In this document: one piece after another, positions 11,230-22,665 of the stretch | Layout: each line of letters starts with the position of its first letter | Position numbering within the stretch: the stretch's first letter is position 1 | NCBI GenBank assembly: GCA_039111635.1 | Contig: JBCAQO010000007.1 | Span: 744,001-808,000 of the forward strand | DNA length: 64,000 nucleotides | Direction of reading: 5' to 3' | DNA from: Heterobasidion occidentale | Lineage: Eukaryota; Basidiomycota; Agaricomycetes; Russulales; Bondarzewiaceae | Notes under the pieces: generated by a model | Told to the model about the DNA's origin: nothing | Seen by the model: only the letters and a program-made list of their open reading frames with translations | The model's database searches: none | Translations under genes and position numbers: made by a program

Positions 11230-13113
11230 ATGGCTCCCAATTTCAGAAACTTTCGACGCTCCACATCCGGCGGCACACCAAAGAGCGAGGGCACAGGCCA
11301 GCCTCAAGCCACTGGCAAGAGCAAAGACAAACTGCCCGAGATGCCAGGGCTCTCTCGGGGTAAGTCTGCATACCGCCCTCCGCTTCTATGTTCGCGCTGA
11401 CCATCGCTCTCCAGTGTGGCTCCCTTCTCAGCTCCCCAACCACGTCGACCTCCGCTCTACATCATGGGTCAGCGGCAACGAACAAGACAAGATTGGACCC
11501 CAGACCAAGTACCTCATGAAAGCCTACGGCTTCACGTTCGACGGTCAGCCCGCGGTCACCCCCGAGAAACGCAAAGCTCGATTCCAGGAGCGGCGCGAAT
11601 TCGCAGCCCGCATTGCCGCGCACCACATGGCCGAGCTCCCGACCTTGGAGTTCCCTCAGGAAGAGTCCACCGAAAAATCCAAGCGCGCCCTGAAGCTCAA
11701 GGGACTTACGCCTAGTACATCCGAGCCTGAGACACTTCAGCCCGCAGACGATTCTTATTGCGCCCTAGCCGACGTACTGCAAGATATGGAACTCGATGCC
11801 GATGACAACACTGAAGACTCTCAGAGCGTAGAGGAGGAGAATGCAGCGCTCGGTCCGATGGCAGAGATGAGGCAGGACCTGGAGGAGTTGATCGGAGACG
11901 ACGTCGACATGGACGACGAGAAGTACCACGCCCGCGCGTCGTCGATGGACCTGATGTCGATGACCGTGCACTACGAGATCGAAGAGGACGACGATTGTTC
12001 TGCTGTTGTCCCCGCCGTTCGTCAGGCTGCTCCCATCATCCCCAAGTCTACGCCAGCTGCCAAGCCCCGACCTGAAGTGAAGCGAGAGCTCGAGTCGATT
12101 CCGCGCAAGATCTATAATCTATCGCACAAGACGAGGGCATGGCCTGCACGCTATTTCAAGACAGACCTCGATGATGTGGCGGAGGAGGACGAGGACGATG
12201 ATGCGGGTGCAGTGCAGAACGTGATGGAGGAAGAGTACGTCACTGAGGAGGAAGACTATGCCACAGAGGAGGAAGACTACATCACCGAGGAGGAAGAATT
12301 CGTCACTGAGGAGGAAGACTACAGCTCGGAGGAGGATGACGACTGGATGGACGACGACGATTCAGAGGAATACGAAGAGAAGACGGTGGAAGAGATGATC
12401 GCTGAGACGTTGGAGGACAAGGTAGGACATGATCTAATCCATAGCATGCCGACGCGATGTCCTAACCCTTCATCCCCGCCATCTCGTGCGCATCGCCGCT
12501 GCATCGGCGTCCCGTACAAGACGCAGATGTACCCCTCTCGTAACTTCAAGCAGAAGCTCGATGACGTGGTGGAGGAAGATGCCAGAGAGATCGCGATCGA
12601 AGAAGCCAAGGGCGACCCATGGGTCATCGTCGACGAGCCTCAACCCGTTTACACGCTGCACAGTCCCCTAAGTCTTCCGACATGAGCCGAGAGACGGCAA
12701 ATTCGGTGTCAAGAGATGCAAAGACAAGAACCGCATCTCGGTCGTCGATCCCGCAGGTCACTAGCAATGAGCTCAAGACGAGGAGGATATCCGGGGGAGC
12801 AATTGCAAGACAGATGTTCAACAAGGCCAAAGCGCAGATGATGAAGGCAAAGACAGTCCCAACGCTTTCAACTACCGTTCCAAAGCGCTCTATGATCCCA
12901 GGCTCAAGGCTCTTGCCAAACTTCAGTCTACCGCCCCGAAATCCACACCCCATGCTCGAGCCACAGCGGGAAAAAGGCTCCAAACGACTTCCGAGGCCCG
13001 ACAACCCAGCGCTTCGTCACGAAAGCATCATCATCGGCATCCTGCAAAGAAGCAGCCCTGGCGCTTCTGAAATCCATCGTCTCAGTGTCTCGGCGGATGG
13101 GGGGAAGGGGTGA
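11230..13113 (+). pseudogene. Diverged paralogue of the 16917/58903 genes, reading frame decaying
   Basis: Exon 1 (11230-11359) starts MAPNFRNFRRS; a GT-AG intron (11360-11414) leads to exon 2 (11415-12685), giving 466 aa. The protein is acidic, with five near-tandem EEEDY/TEEE units at ~12225-12330 and a degenerate internal repeat (KTRAWPARYFK and KTQMYPSRNFK, each followed by LDDV-EED). The segment DPWVIVDEP matches DEWVLVDVP of the two paralogues. There the frame ends (12685), but the homologous next part (IPQVTSNEL...SGGAIARQMFNKAKAQ) continues in another frame from ~12660, with a further shift near 12890. No intron fits, so the gene seems to be decaying, or the 466-aa form may be a shortened product. 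Function unknown; composition suggests a nuclear protein. Confidence 0.6.
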
Positions 13114-13179
13114 TTGTACAAGTTATTTAACCATTTTTCCTCAGATCCACAGGTCGTCATCGTTTCAGTTCCGCGGCGA

Positions 13180-13530
13180 GGTCAAGTCTCTTCAAAATCG
13201 CATTTTTCGGTGACAGTACCTTCGGCCAGGGAGGGACCTGTTGTTGAGAGATTCGGCGGCGGAGGACGCGGCTTCTGCTGTCTGTCCAGGTAAGTCCACA
13301 AACAAGATTACGAGCCAGGTAAGAATGCTGTGCTTTTTTTCGGTCCTCGCCAGTTTTCGTTGTCGCAACACAGGTATGGTTGTAGCTGTTGTTCTTGGTG
13401 CGGGTTCTTTGGATCGGCGTTGTATTTCTTGATACTTTCTTTTTCGGGAGCAGTGCCTTCGGCCAGGAGGGACCTGTTGTTGGGAAATTGGGTAGCGGGG
13501 AACGCGGCTTCGGTTGTGTGTCTTGGTAAG
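13180..13530 (+). repeat. Two copies of the paralogue 3'-flank unit
   Basis: Segments at ~13180-13275 and ~13438-13530 match the sequence just downstream of the two intact paralogues (~18930-19035 and ~60910-61032). The shared core contains CCTTCGGCC, GGGAGGGACCTGTTGTTG and a CGGCTTCGG end. Their presence behind the diverged family member shows that gene and flank were duplicated together. Confidence 0.65.
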
Positions 13531-13559
13531 GGCACTTGCATTCCTCGTTCTTAGCATTC

Positions 13560-14130
13560 CGGCGGGCCGGAACGACCGCGAAGGACATGATGAAGTGTGG
13601 GCGGACGGATGGGGAGACGGGGTGGATGCAGGTACAGTTGCACGAAGACGTAGGGCGGGCGAGAGAAAGTCTGGGGCGACCTTTGTGTCGGGTGTGGGCT
13701 GGCCAGAGTTCGCATCTGCGCAAGGGGAGCCCAGCATGCCGTCGAGGTCACGATCGTGAGTCTTTCTGCTGTCGGAGCATTTCATCGCTTTCCTGATCAG
13801 CCACATCGGAAGACAAAGACAGATGTATACGTACGGGGAAGGACAATGAAGCGCAAGAGCGGTTGGAACAACGTGCGTGTACGGTGTGGGCTGGCCAGAG
13901 CTTGCATCTGCGCGTGGGGAGTTCGGCGTTCGGGCGTCTTCGGCCTTTCCTCCACGGTCTGTGTGACCTTGATAGTGAGTCCATCTGTCGATGCGTTTCA
14001 CTGCTTTTCTGACGTGCATAGCTCTATATGTATGAGGAGGGCGGTGAACAGGGCGGTAGGGCGTTTGGGCGACCTGTGTTTCGGGTGTGGCTGGCCAGAG
14101 CTTGCATCCGGGCGGAGGGAGTTTTGGCGG
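13560..14130 (+). repeat. Degenerate tandem repeat, period ~200 bp
   Basis: The marker GGCTGGCCAGAG recurs at about 13690, 13890 and 14088, each followed by TTCGCATC or TTGCATC. Between markers, GTGAGTC, a CATTTCATCGC-like box and a GGGCGACCT...TGTTTCGG box recur in the same order. An earlier, weaker unit precedes the first marker. Units are diverged and interrupted by small indels. Confidence 0.6.
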
Positions 14131-15835
14131 TCTAAAGTCGGCTGGTGACGGGACAAGACGGGGCGAGCGGGGTAAAGGTCAACCTCTTCTTTTCTATTAC
14201 CCGCACTGGACCGCCGACTGACCGAGACGCACATGCATATAGAATATGCTGCTGCGAGCTACTGCGTGCCAGAGGAACGGGACCAGGCGAGGTGTTTCGC
14301 GAGCATCGCGTCTGCGTTCTTTCTTCCGAACATGTCAGGGATCGAAGTGGGTGCCGAGGGCTGAAAACGGTGCGGTTGAGGTGGGCGTTCAGCGCTAGAA
14401 GCGGACATATGACAGACATGTTGGATATGGACAGACTTTCGATGTGGACAGACAGTTAGCTTGCGTCGTGTTGTTCTCGGCCCTTCCGTTTCTCTCCAAT
14501 TTCTTTCTTTCCTTCTTTTCCTCTTTTATCTGCTTCTCCTGTGTTCGATCTGCATCTGCGTTTGTATCATGACTCGGCGTTTGAGCAATGCAAAACAGCA
14601 TATTTGATTTGATGCTGCGACGTTTCTATGAACGGCCAAGCACGGCAAGGTCGAATTCTCAACAGTGAACACGGGAAAAGCATGCATACGTGGAACTCAC
14701 CGGTGTGGGGCCTGAGGTGGTGTTCCCTATTCCCATACAGGCGCGGCTGTCGTTGGGAAAGGGGCTATCGGGGAAAGAAAAGGAAGAAGTACACGCTATC
14801 GAGTGAGAGGAGAGAAGATGATGAGTCGGTGGGAACTCAGAGGACGCGAATGGGTGCTCGATAATCTGACGTCGTGCCCACAACGGGCCCTCAGGATAGC
14901 CTTCATCTACCAGCGAAGGTGAAATCCATCAGTAACGGCGGATCGCCGTCGGATGCTGGAGATACACAAGCATCGCACAATCAGCCTCTTCCATCGTGCA
15001 TCGTCCGTCACAACGTGGAACGCTGGCTGGCCATGACGCGTGTGCAAATAGTGAATGGTGCCGTGAGCGCTGAGTACTAAAAATGGCTTGTGATTGCTCT
15101 CAGATTGCTCTTGTCTTCTTTCTTTTTCCTTACGCGCTTCTTCTCTTTGCAGTTGTACCATGGGACTGCGTCTATAAACCTGGAAAAACGCATCTCAATT
15201 CGGGATGTTGGGCGTTCCGAATTTTTCGATGGTCGAGTACACAGAACACCCGATCAGAACTAGATTTGTACATGCCTGCTGCTCACGGGCGAGGAGATTT
15301 TGTATAGGGAGCAATGGAGTATATCCCGTCTGTATGACTAGAGCAGTGCTGCATAGGGTGGGTGCCTGCGAAGAGCGTTGTACAGTGTCGTCCAAGAGGT
15401 GCAGTTGATGACGGAGGGAGCCAAGAGCCGTGAGAAATCGAGCCGGCCCTGTAACGGCCCGCTACGCCTTTGCGATTTTGTCCATTCAGTCAACACCACT
15501 GTTGTCGATGTGCAGCACCTACCATCCACTTTTCGACTCAACTTTTTATCCAAACACGTCATGCACCCAACGATGCTGGAATATCTCTGTCTTGCCCGTG
15601 ATACTGAGAACCCAGATCTCACACTCCGCTGCCGCCCACCGTCTCGTCGTGACAGGTTGCCGAGCCTGACGTTCTAGGCAGGCTGCTCTTGTGACGGCGG
15701 CATGGCTGAACTTGTGCGTAGAGATGCGATTAGTTACCGCTCTGCCGTCGTGTACATCATGCATCGCTGAGCACACCTGCATGGGTTTGGACTTGGACTT
15801 TTTGCTGGTACCAGGACGATCAATGACCTACGCGT
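14131..15835. other. Region without recognised gene
   Basis: 14330-14620 resembles the 3' flanks of the other paralogues, including GGATATGGACAGAC and GATGTGGACAGAC at ~14428-14452. Likewise 15170-15210 resembles the segment at 19958-19990. Open frames are short and lie in repeat-derived sequence. No gene is called. Confidence 0.4.
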
Positions 15836-16319
15836 CCTAGCTCGTGTTTCAAACTCCGCATATTCTCCCCTGACACTCCCCTGACCCTCCCGTCTGCCCT
15901 CGTGGCTACTTCACTCCGTGAGCTTGTGAGATCTTGCGATGTGGTCAGTGCAGCAGAGATCATCCTGTCTCCGAGGAAACGCAGAACAAGGCAGAATAAT
16001 AGAAAACAATACACAGCACTCTCAATATCCTCCATGCGTTTCATGAACAGTACAGCCGTCGCACTGGCAGAACATGATAACGGTCCACAGATCAATCCTC
16101 AGTTCACTAGCTTTCCCCCCTGACCGTCTCATCGACGAGATATCACAGCGTTATTCCCGCCCTCTATGCCTCTCTCGCAACCACACTCGTGCTCGGGTCA
16201 AGTTCGCTGAACGATCTGACTTGTTCCAATAATTGCGCTCTGGTTAGGTACATTTCGAAGACGCGTAGTTGGTTGAGAAGGTGCTCGGTTGGGAACAGAA
16301 GAAGAGCAATCGAAGATGG

Positions 16320-16410
16320 AAAGACGAGGAATCGAGACGTAAAGACGACTAGTCAACTTGAAAAGACGGTTAGTCAAGTTAGAAAGACGATTAGTCGAGT
16401 CACAAATATG
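16320..16410 (+). repeat. Short tandem repeat, ~21-bp units
   Basis: Units of the type AAAGACGATTAGTCGAGTC recur about four times with variants (AAGACGACTAGTCAACTTG, AAGACGGTTAGTCAAGTTA). The right duplication copy has the matching array at ~58285-58355. Confidence 0.6.
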
Positions 16411-16916
16411 CCTACCGATGAATCCCTTTGAGAGCACCGCCGACTCAGCGTGTAACGGTGGCGCAGATGAATTGACGGAGTGACGATATTTTATTAGGCG
16501 TTACGACAAGAATAGCCTCGCGGCTGTGGTAGAAGGACATGAGATCCAATATAATCAAACGAAAGAGACAATACGTGTCCGCGGGATGACAATGACCACA
16601 AGCCGATGCTGAGACACCGTCCAAGCCGAGACGACCGACGACCGACGGCCATCCTGAAGCGACCAGGCCGGCATAAGCAAGTCGAAATCAATATATAGAC
16701 CTATAGTCCTGCCCCCGTCCGCTCTCTCTCGACAAGTGATCCTTCCTTTCGACCACTTCCATCCCTTGACTTTCTACCCACTTTCCTATCAATACGTCCC
16801 AAAAACTTCTTCAAATACCCACATACCTTTCTACTATCTTCTCTTATCATCGTCTTCCATCACCCTCGACCATCTCCCATCACTCCGCATTTCACCTCCC
16901 ATCACTATCCATCATC

Positions 16917-18826
16917 ATGACCTCCCCGATCAAACGTTCTGCACTCAAGTCTTCCGTGGCTGGCCCCGCGTCAGGCAACAATCCCAAGGTGAACAATGAG
17001 AACGACGAACCCAATTCCAAGGGCATCGACAAGGGCACCACCAGACCTCCGCCCCATGTCGACGTCCCAACCCGTCAGTCTCCCATCTACCCATCTCCCT
17101 CCTCTCCCCACACTGACCACTCTCCGCAGTCTTGAAGTTCAACGCTCGCACCTCCACCTCCCCCTCCCACCCCAACCTCGAGCAAAGCATTCTCGCCATC
17201 GAGCTCCAGAACCAGAACCAGTTCACCCCCGAAACCAAGCGGCGCAAGAAATCCGTCCGCTTCGCGCTCGACAACTCGCGCGTGCCGCCCCCGCGCACCC
17301 CCAAGGTCCGCAGCAAGAAGCGCTTGATCCGCTTCGAGGACCACCCCGGGCTGTCCCAGCTCGAGATCGGCGCACTCAGGGCCGCACGTATCATGTCCAT
17401 GCCCAGTCCTCCCAAGTTCGGTGCCCCCGACTACGACTCCGACTCTGATGACGACGAGGAGGACACCATCAACTTCATGTCCCGCCGGCCCACCAGAATG
17501 AAGCCGGCCCAGGTCTCGGCCCCGCCTCCGCCTGCAGCACGCTCCAGCGGCAACGTCTTCGCAAGAAACGGCAACATCTTCGCACCCATTCAGGCCTCTT
17601 CTCAAGTCCAGGCATGGCCGGTGGGGTCTTACAAGGCCGCGATGACCGCCGAGAGAGCGAAGAAGGCTGAAGAGAAGGCTCGCAGAGAGGAGACTGCGAG
17701 GAAAGAGGCAGAGCAGAAAGCGCAAGACGAGAACGCCAAGAGAGACGCCGAGGAGGAAGCGGCCGTGATAGAGATGCTCGAATCCTCGCCCATCCAGCCA
17801 TTCGAGGAACTTCCCGAGGCACCCACCAACGCGCCTCAAGATGCCCTCGACGAGACACCCACCGAAGCACCTCAGCAGTCCTCTCACGAGCAATCTGACG
17901 ACGTACCGGAACCGGTGACAGCGGCGCCTCTCTCCCTATGCTCTTCGCCGCCGCCGCCTCCCCCTCCCGGCTCTCACCAGCCCGTCAGCGCAGCCCCTGA
18001 GACGCAGCTCTTCTCCGCCCGAAAATCCGAGCAGGGACTCGCAGACGTCGCGGAGGAGATCATCACAAAGCAAGTGGCGAATGACACCAAAGATACCAAA
18101 AACACCAAAGACACCGAGGACGAGGACGAATGGGTCCTCGTCGACGTACCCGCAGACCAGCATTCGTCCACCGAGTCCTCAAACCAGCCACGCAGATCGC
18201 CGATCATCCCACAAGTGTTCCAGAGGGTCACGCGGTCGATGTCCAAGGGAATCCAGGCAAAACTACGCGTCGTCTCTGGCGGATCCAAGACAAAGCCAAT
18301 CTCCCGCGCGTCCAAGGCAAGCAGAGCCTCGAGGGGAGCAGCAAAGGCGAAACAGATGTTGACCAAGGCAAAACCCAAGACGGAGATGACCAGAACTAAG
18401 ACCAGGACAGTCTCCGCTGCCGAATCGAGGGCGCCAGCCACGCCCGCGATTCCCCAGGTACGTACAACTGTCATCGGTGACGTAAAACGTGCGTTGACAG
18501 TCCCAAAGTCTCCATCTGTCCCAGAGCCTCAGCCGACTGCCTCGAGTTCAAAGCGCAACCAACTCAAGAGGCGTTGGGTAGCCGACGACGTCCAGGAATC
18601 TTCTTCCAACAAGCGCAAGTTCTCAGGACAAGAGCCGCCAGCGAAGAAAGCCAAGCTCTCAGCGACGACTGAACTTTCTGTGGTCGTTCCGCAAGCTCCT
18701 ACAGTACCCACGCTACAGGAAATCGTCTCAGTCCCCCGTATCTCCGGAAAGAGGCGCAGAGATGCCGACGAGGATGAGCCGTCCTCCATTGGAGCTCGTC
18801 TGGTGAAGAGGCTCCGGAAGTTGTGA
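16917..18826 (+). CDS. Hypothetical basic/acidic, probably nuclear protein, 617 aa (paralogue of 58903-60818)
   Basis: Exon 1 is 16917-17073 and exon 2 is 17130-18826, with a phase-1 GT-AG intron of 56 bp. A TATA-like TATATAG (16692-16698) and a CT-rich leader precede the ATG. An early basic block has KRRKKSVRF, which fits the K-x-V-x-F pattern of phosphatase-1 docking motifs (inference only). Then follow a conserved segment FEDHPGLSQLEIGALRA, an acidic run DSDSDDDEED, a Lys/Glu/Ala-rich probable coiled coil (~17640-17790), Pro runs, KDTKNTKDTEDEDEW, and basic C-terminal patches (KRRRDADEDE, VKRLRKL) like nuclear localisation signals. No enzyme domain is visible. A second intact copy and a diverged third make this a local gene family. 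Confidence 0.75.
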
Positions 18827-18929
18827 GCGGCGCGTCGGAGGGAGGCGGTGGTCGAGAGGGGGAGGTGTTGTGGGCGGGGAATGGCGGGGGTAACGTTTTT
18901 TTCTCAGATCTAGATTTGGTTCGGTATGA

Positions 18930-19035
18930 AGGCGAAGCCAAGTCTCTTCAAAATCGCGTCTTTCGGTGGCAATACCTTCGGCCGGGAGGGACCTGTTGTT
19001 GGGAGATGGGGTGGCGGGAGACACGGCTTCGGCGT
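18930..19035 (+). repeat. 3'-flank unit behind paralogue 1
   Basis: About 100 bp after the stop codon lies the CCTTCGGCCGGGAGGGACC-containing unit also found at ~60910-61032 and twice, diverged, at ~13180-13530. Its retention behind all three family members suggests a 3'-end signal, a small RNA, or simply co-duplicated flank. Confidence 0.6.
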
Positions 19036-19446
19036 GTCTCAGTGAGTGTTCCTCTCTATACCTAAGTTTGCCTTTCTATGCCAGTATCTCGACGACGACA
19101 AACCGCACGACGACGCTACGCACGCAAGATGGACAGATGGACCTCTCCCGACTCAAGGAGCGGCGTGCTGTGTCTGGACCGCACCGCATGTCGTTTCTTG
19201 CGCCGGACGAAGCCCGGACGGACGCAACGAAAGCTAAGTCAAATTTCTCTCTGTTTGTGCGGTCGTTGCGTTCACGCATGCCGTGCGCGCTTCCTCTGTC
19301 TAGCTCCTGGTTTCGGTTTCTCTTCTGCAGCGGACGGCGGGGGGTCGGAGGGTGTTTGCGCTGGTCGCAGATGCGTTTGGGAGCGTCGAGGGAGGCATAG
19401 TCGGGTGTTGGGGCGGGTGGGCGATGTACCGTTACGGAGTGGATGC

Positions 19447-19710
19447 TGCGTTGGGTTCTGCATGGTAGGAGGGGAGGGCCGGGCTTGGTGACTCGCGACC
19501 ACCGAGTCTGCGTTCTTCCTTTCGAACATGTCGGGGCTCGACGTCGTGACGGGGACGAGGGGATGATGGGCGCCGCGTTGGGTTCTGCATGGTAGGAGCG
19601 GAGGGCCGGGCTTGGTGATCGCGCGACCACTGAGTCTGCGTTCTTTCTTTCGAACATGTCGGGGCTCGACGTCGTGTCGGGGGCAGGGGGACGATGGGTG
19701 CTGGTAAACA
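19447..19710 (+). repeat. 127-bp tandem repeat, two copies
   Basis: Units begin GCGTTGGGTTCTGCATGG at 19448 and 19575, exactly 127 bp apart. The right duplication copy has three units. On the - strand the unit has few stops in any frame, which creates long but meaningless open frames. Confidence 0.85.
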
Positions 19711-19784
19711 GGCCCGGAGGATATCGGATGATGGCACTTGGAGGAGGATCTGCGCACGGAATCGGATCTGGACAGGTTTTGGAT

Positions 19785-19905
19785 ACGGACAGACATTAGA
19801 TGTGGACAGACATTTCAGATACAAACAGACTCTTGGATGTGGACAGACATTTCGGATACGTACCTGGACTCTTGGATGTGGACAGACATTCGTACTTCTC
19901 TTCTC
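19785..19905 (+). repeat. Short array of GATGTGGACAGACATT units
   Basis: Three exact or near-exact GATGTGGACAGACATT copies alternate with variants such as GATACGGACAGACATT. The same 16-mer occurs in the right duplication (~61890-62012) and in the U3 regions of the A-type LTRs. Confidence 0.75.
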
Positions 19906-20149
19906 TTCTCCTCTTTTTCATTTTCTCTGTGCGTTTGTGTCATGATTCTGCGTTCGTAAACCTGCAAAAACGATTTTGATTCGGGATGTCGGGTGGTCTG
20001 CACTATCGATAATCACGAACGACGAACCTAACATAATGGAAATACACATACCGAGCGCACACGCCGTTCGCAGTTGTCTCGGTTGGAGAGTGGTCGTGAC
20101 GGGAGCGGCCAGAAGACGTCGACGTCTGCTATGAGGAACCGTGGGAACC

Positions 20150-20518
20150 CTAGCAAAGTCGGGTCAGACGCCCACAAGCATGGGACGGAGCTAGTCCTTT
20201 ACACAGAAGACAGTCGTTCTGTGTATAAGGTCTGCACACAAATTTGATCGACAAATGGGAGATTAAGATTAGATGTAAGTATGCGACTGCCGTCTTCCCT
20301 TCGCCGCAAGCAGCAATAACCAACTGATTATTTCCTTCTAGTATATTGGCAGTACTGTTAACTTGCCAGTTGTGGGGACCATTTGGCCAAGGTAAAAGAG
20401 TGCATAGAGTTTCTTTGATGTAGAGGATCCCTTCGGGGGATGTCCAGCCGTTCATGTTCGAAAAGGAATAGATTATGGAGAAAACAATGTATTTTTTGGC
20501 CCCTAAGTCTCCTAACAA
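20150..20518 (-). pseudogene. Fragment of a RecQ/DEAD-type helicase N-terminal domain
   Basis: A short frame contains IKETLCTLLPWPNGPHNWQ followed by LVIAACGEGKTAVAYLHL. The latter resembles a Walker A loop (GEGKT) preceded by a Q-motif-like stretch, as in RecQ-like or DEAD helicases that occur in many basidiomycete genomes. The rest of the helicase core is absent. The fragment overlaps the right edge of the left segmental duplication and adjoins a solo LTR, so it is most likely a relic. Confidence 0.45.
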
Positions 20519-20625
20519 ATTCGAGAAACATCACGTGAGTCCCTTTAGGTCGGAGACGGAATTCTCTCTGTTCTCGCCCTGCCGTCTCCTGCCGACCTTC
20601 CTAATAAGGCAGGTCGCTGGACACT

Positions 20626-21343
20626 CGTTACCATTTACATGCTGATGCATGAACGCTGACTTCTAGTTCCTGATTCTTGATATGGACAGACATTGGTTCC
20701 TGATCAATCGACGATGTGGACAGACATTAGTGATCTGACTACTATATTTAGTTACATGACAGGTTGATGATGCATTCTAGCTTACGGATCTCGATCGTTG
20801 ACTTCGGTACCTGAGAAGCGCACAGACCAGATCTTGATCCTGCCCTAGACACTTCTTTGTATAATTAGCCGAGATGAGCTTCTAAGAAGCTCAGCTCGTT
20901 CACCTGTAATATACTCGATCTCTGCACTGCACCCGGCGTCTGGCTACCTTCCTAGCCCACGCTTTGTGATCTCTGTCAGATCTGAGAAACTCTTTGCACA
21001 GTCTGACGAAGCACTGGACTTGTCTCCCTTCCCTCCCCTCCCTCTACTCATCCGCTTCTATACCGGGCTAGCTGCCTTCCATGTTCTCAGTTGGACACCC
21101 CCTCATGTCATCTGTTGGACAGGAGAAGATCATCCGGTTCCTCCTCATCATCAAGAGGACCTCGAAGATCACCTTCTCAATCTCTTTGAGAACAAAGCCG
21201 ACAGCGACCCCGAGTTCCTTGAAAGAGCCCAAAGGCGATCTGTCGTCTTCATCCATTGGAGTCTACAACTATACGAACCAGTGGAGGTTTAGCCTAGGGA
21301 CCCCTTTGTGCATCGGTGCACGTGATAGGTCTCCGACCTAACA
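20626..21343 (+). mobile_element. Solo or truncated LTR of family A, sense on +
   Basis: From ~20626 to TAACA at 21343 this matches the reverse complement of the element A LTRs. It includes the U3 motif GATGTGGACAGACATT, the start/primer motif AGCTCGTTCA (20893-20902) and the LTR-internal frame (to 21292). It is more diverged than the A LTRs. Two ATGs (in CCATGTT and CTCATGT) are present where element A has CGCG and CGTG. The 5' end is lost or too diverged to place, and no target duplication was found. Confidence 0.7.
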
Positions 21344-21820
21344 GCTCTCCATGTCACAATGCTAACCCCCTGCACGGCAGTACTGACCCCCACACTACAC
21401 TGCATTCTTTCCATCCCCCTCGCTCCCTGCACTCACCAACCTCGTTAAGCTGCAACCCTTCCCGGTGTTATGACTTGACCGATCGGGGCCCTTCGGGGTC
21501 GGTCTAACCGATGGATCAAGCATCACATGCTAGGCGGCTCCACTACGGAGCGTACACCAAGGTATTCGGCATGTCCTTAGGAGCCGACAAGACCAATGGT
21601 TCTTCAAGACATCGGTAAAGGCTATATGAGAGGGACATGAGGCTCACAGAATTCACACAGTAATATGAGAGGCATTCACATGCCATGGGCTTAGGGCTTA
21701 TGGGTAAGCACCTCGTCGCACCATGATGGATCAGTGCGACTGGAGAAGTACAAGAGTAGGCGCCGGCTGAGAGAGACGGCGGCCACAGCTCTCCTAGGAT
21801 GGAAACCTGGAGAAGCACAC

Positions 21821-22654
21821 TGTTAGGTCGGAGACCTATCACGTGCACCGATGCACAAAGGGGTCCCTAGGCTAAACCTCCACTGGTTCGTATAGTCGTA
21901 GACTCCAATGGATGAAGACGATGGATCGTCTTTGGGCTCTTTCGAGGAACTCGGGGTCGCTGTCGGCTTCGTTCTCGAAGAGATTGAGAAGGTGATCTTC
22001 GAGGTCTTCTCGATGATGAGCAGGAACCGGATGATCTTCTCCTGTCCAACAGATGACACGAGGGGGTGTCCAACTGAGAACGCGGAAGGCAGCTAGCCCG
22101 GTATAGAAGCGGATGAGTAGAGGGAGGGGAGGGAAGGGAGACGAGTCCAGTGCTTCGTCAGACCGTGCAAAGAGCTTCTCAGATCTGACAGAGATCACGA
22201 AGCGTGGGCTAGGAAGGTAGCCAGACGCCGGGTGCAGTGCAGAGATCGAGTGTATTACAGGTGAACGAGCTGAGCTTCTTAGAAGCTCATCTCGGCTATT
22301 TACGTACAGAAGTGTCTAGGGCAGGATCAAGATCTGGTCCGTGCGCTTCTCAGGTACCGAAGTCAACGATCGAGATCCGTAAGCTAGAATACCTCATCGA
22401 CCTGCCATATAACCAAATATAGTAATCCGATCACTAATGTCTATCCACATCTTTGATCGATCAAGAACCAGGAACGGGGGTCAGGAACCAATGTCTGTCC
22501 ACATCAAGAATCAGGAACCAGAAGTCAGCGTTCATGCATCAGCATGTAAATGGTAAGGAGTCATGGAAAACGGTCCGAGTCTGCAACGAGTCCGAAGCAC
22601 TTGACCAGCCCATCCACTCACTTGCGAAGCACGTGTTAGTACGCGGTCCTAACA
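21821..22654 (-). repeat. 3' LTR of element A
   Basis: It is 834 bp and nearly identical to 32190-33023. It contains the LTR-internal frame (21872-~22270), start motif AGCTCGTTCA and the U3 motif GATGTGGACAGACATT. The adjacent polypurine tract reads GAGAGGGGGTAG on the - strand. Confidence 0.9.
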
Positions 22655-22665
22655 CTACCCCCTCT

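Larger units (their letters stand above)
15840..20190 (+). repeat. Left copy of a ~4.4-kb direct segmental duplication
   Basis: This block can be followed by eye from ~15840 to ~20190 in the same order as ~57806-62310, with scattered substitutions and small indels. It holds a promoter region, a two-exon gene, the 3'-flank unit, a 127-bp tandem array and a short GATGTGG repeat array. The two copies are direct repeats separated by ~37.6 kb that hold the retrotransposon nest and the FunK1 gene. Exact limits need alignment. Confidence 0.8.

Noticed and set aside
13192..14019. 275-codon frame on the - strand
   Set aside because: It runs through the degenerate ~200-bp tandem repeats and 3'-flank units, and its repeated peptides simply mirror the DNA repeats.
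21543..21848. ~100-codon frame antisense in LTR-B (also 44067-44309 and 53789-54028)
   Set aside because: It is antisense to the element, lies in U3, and changes freely between the B LTRs, unlike the LTR-A/C internal frame.
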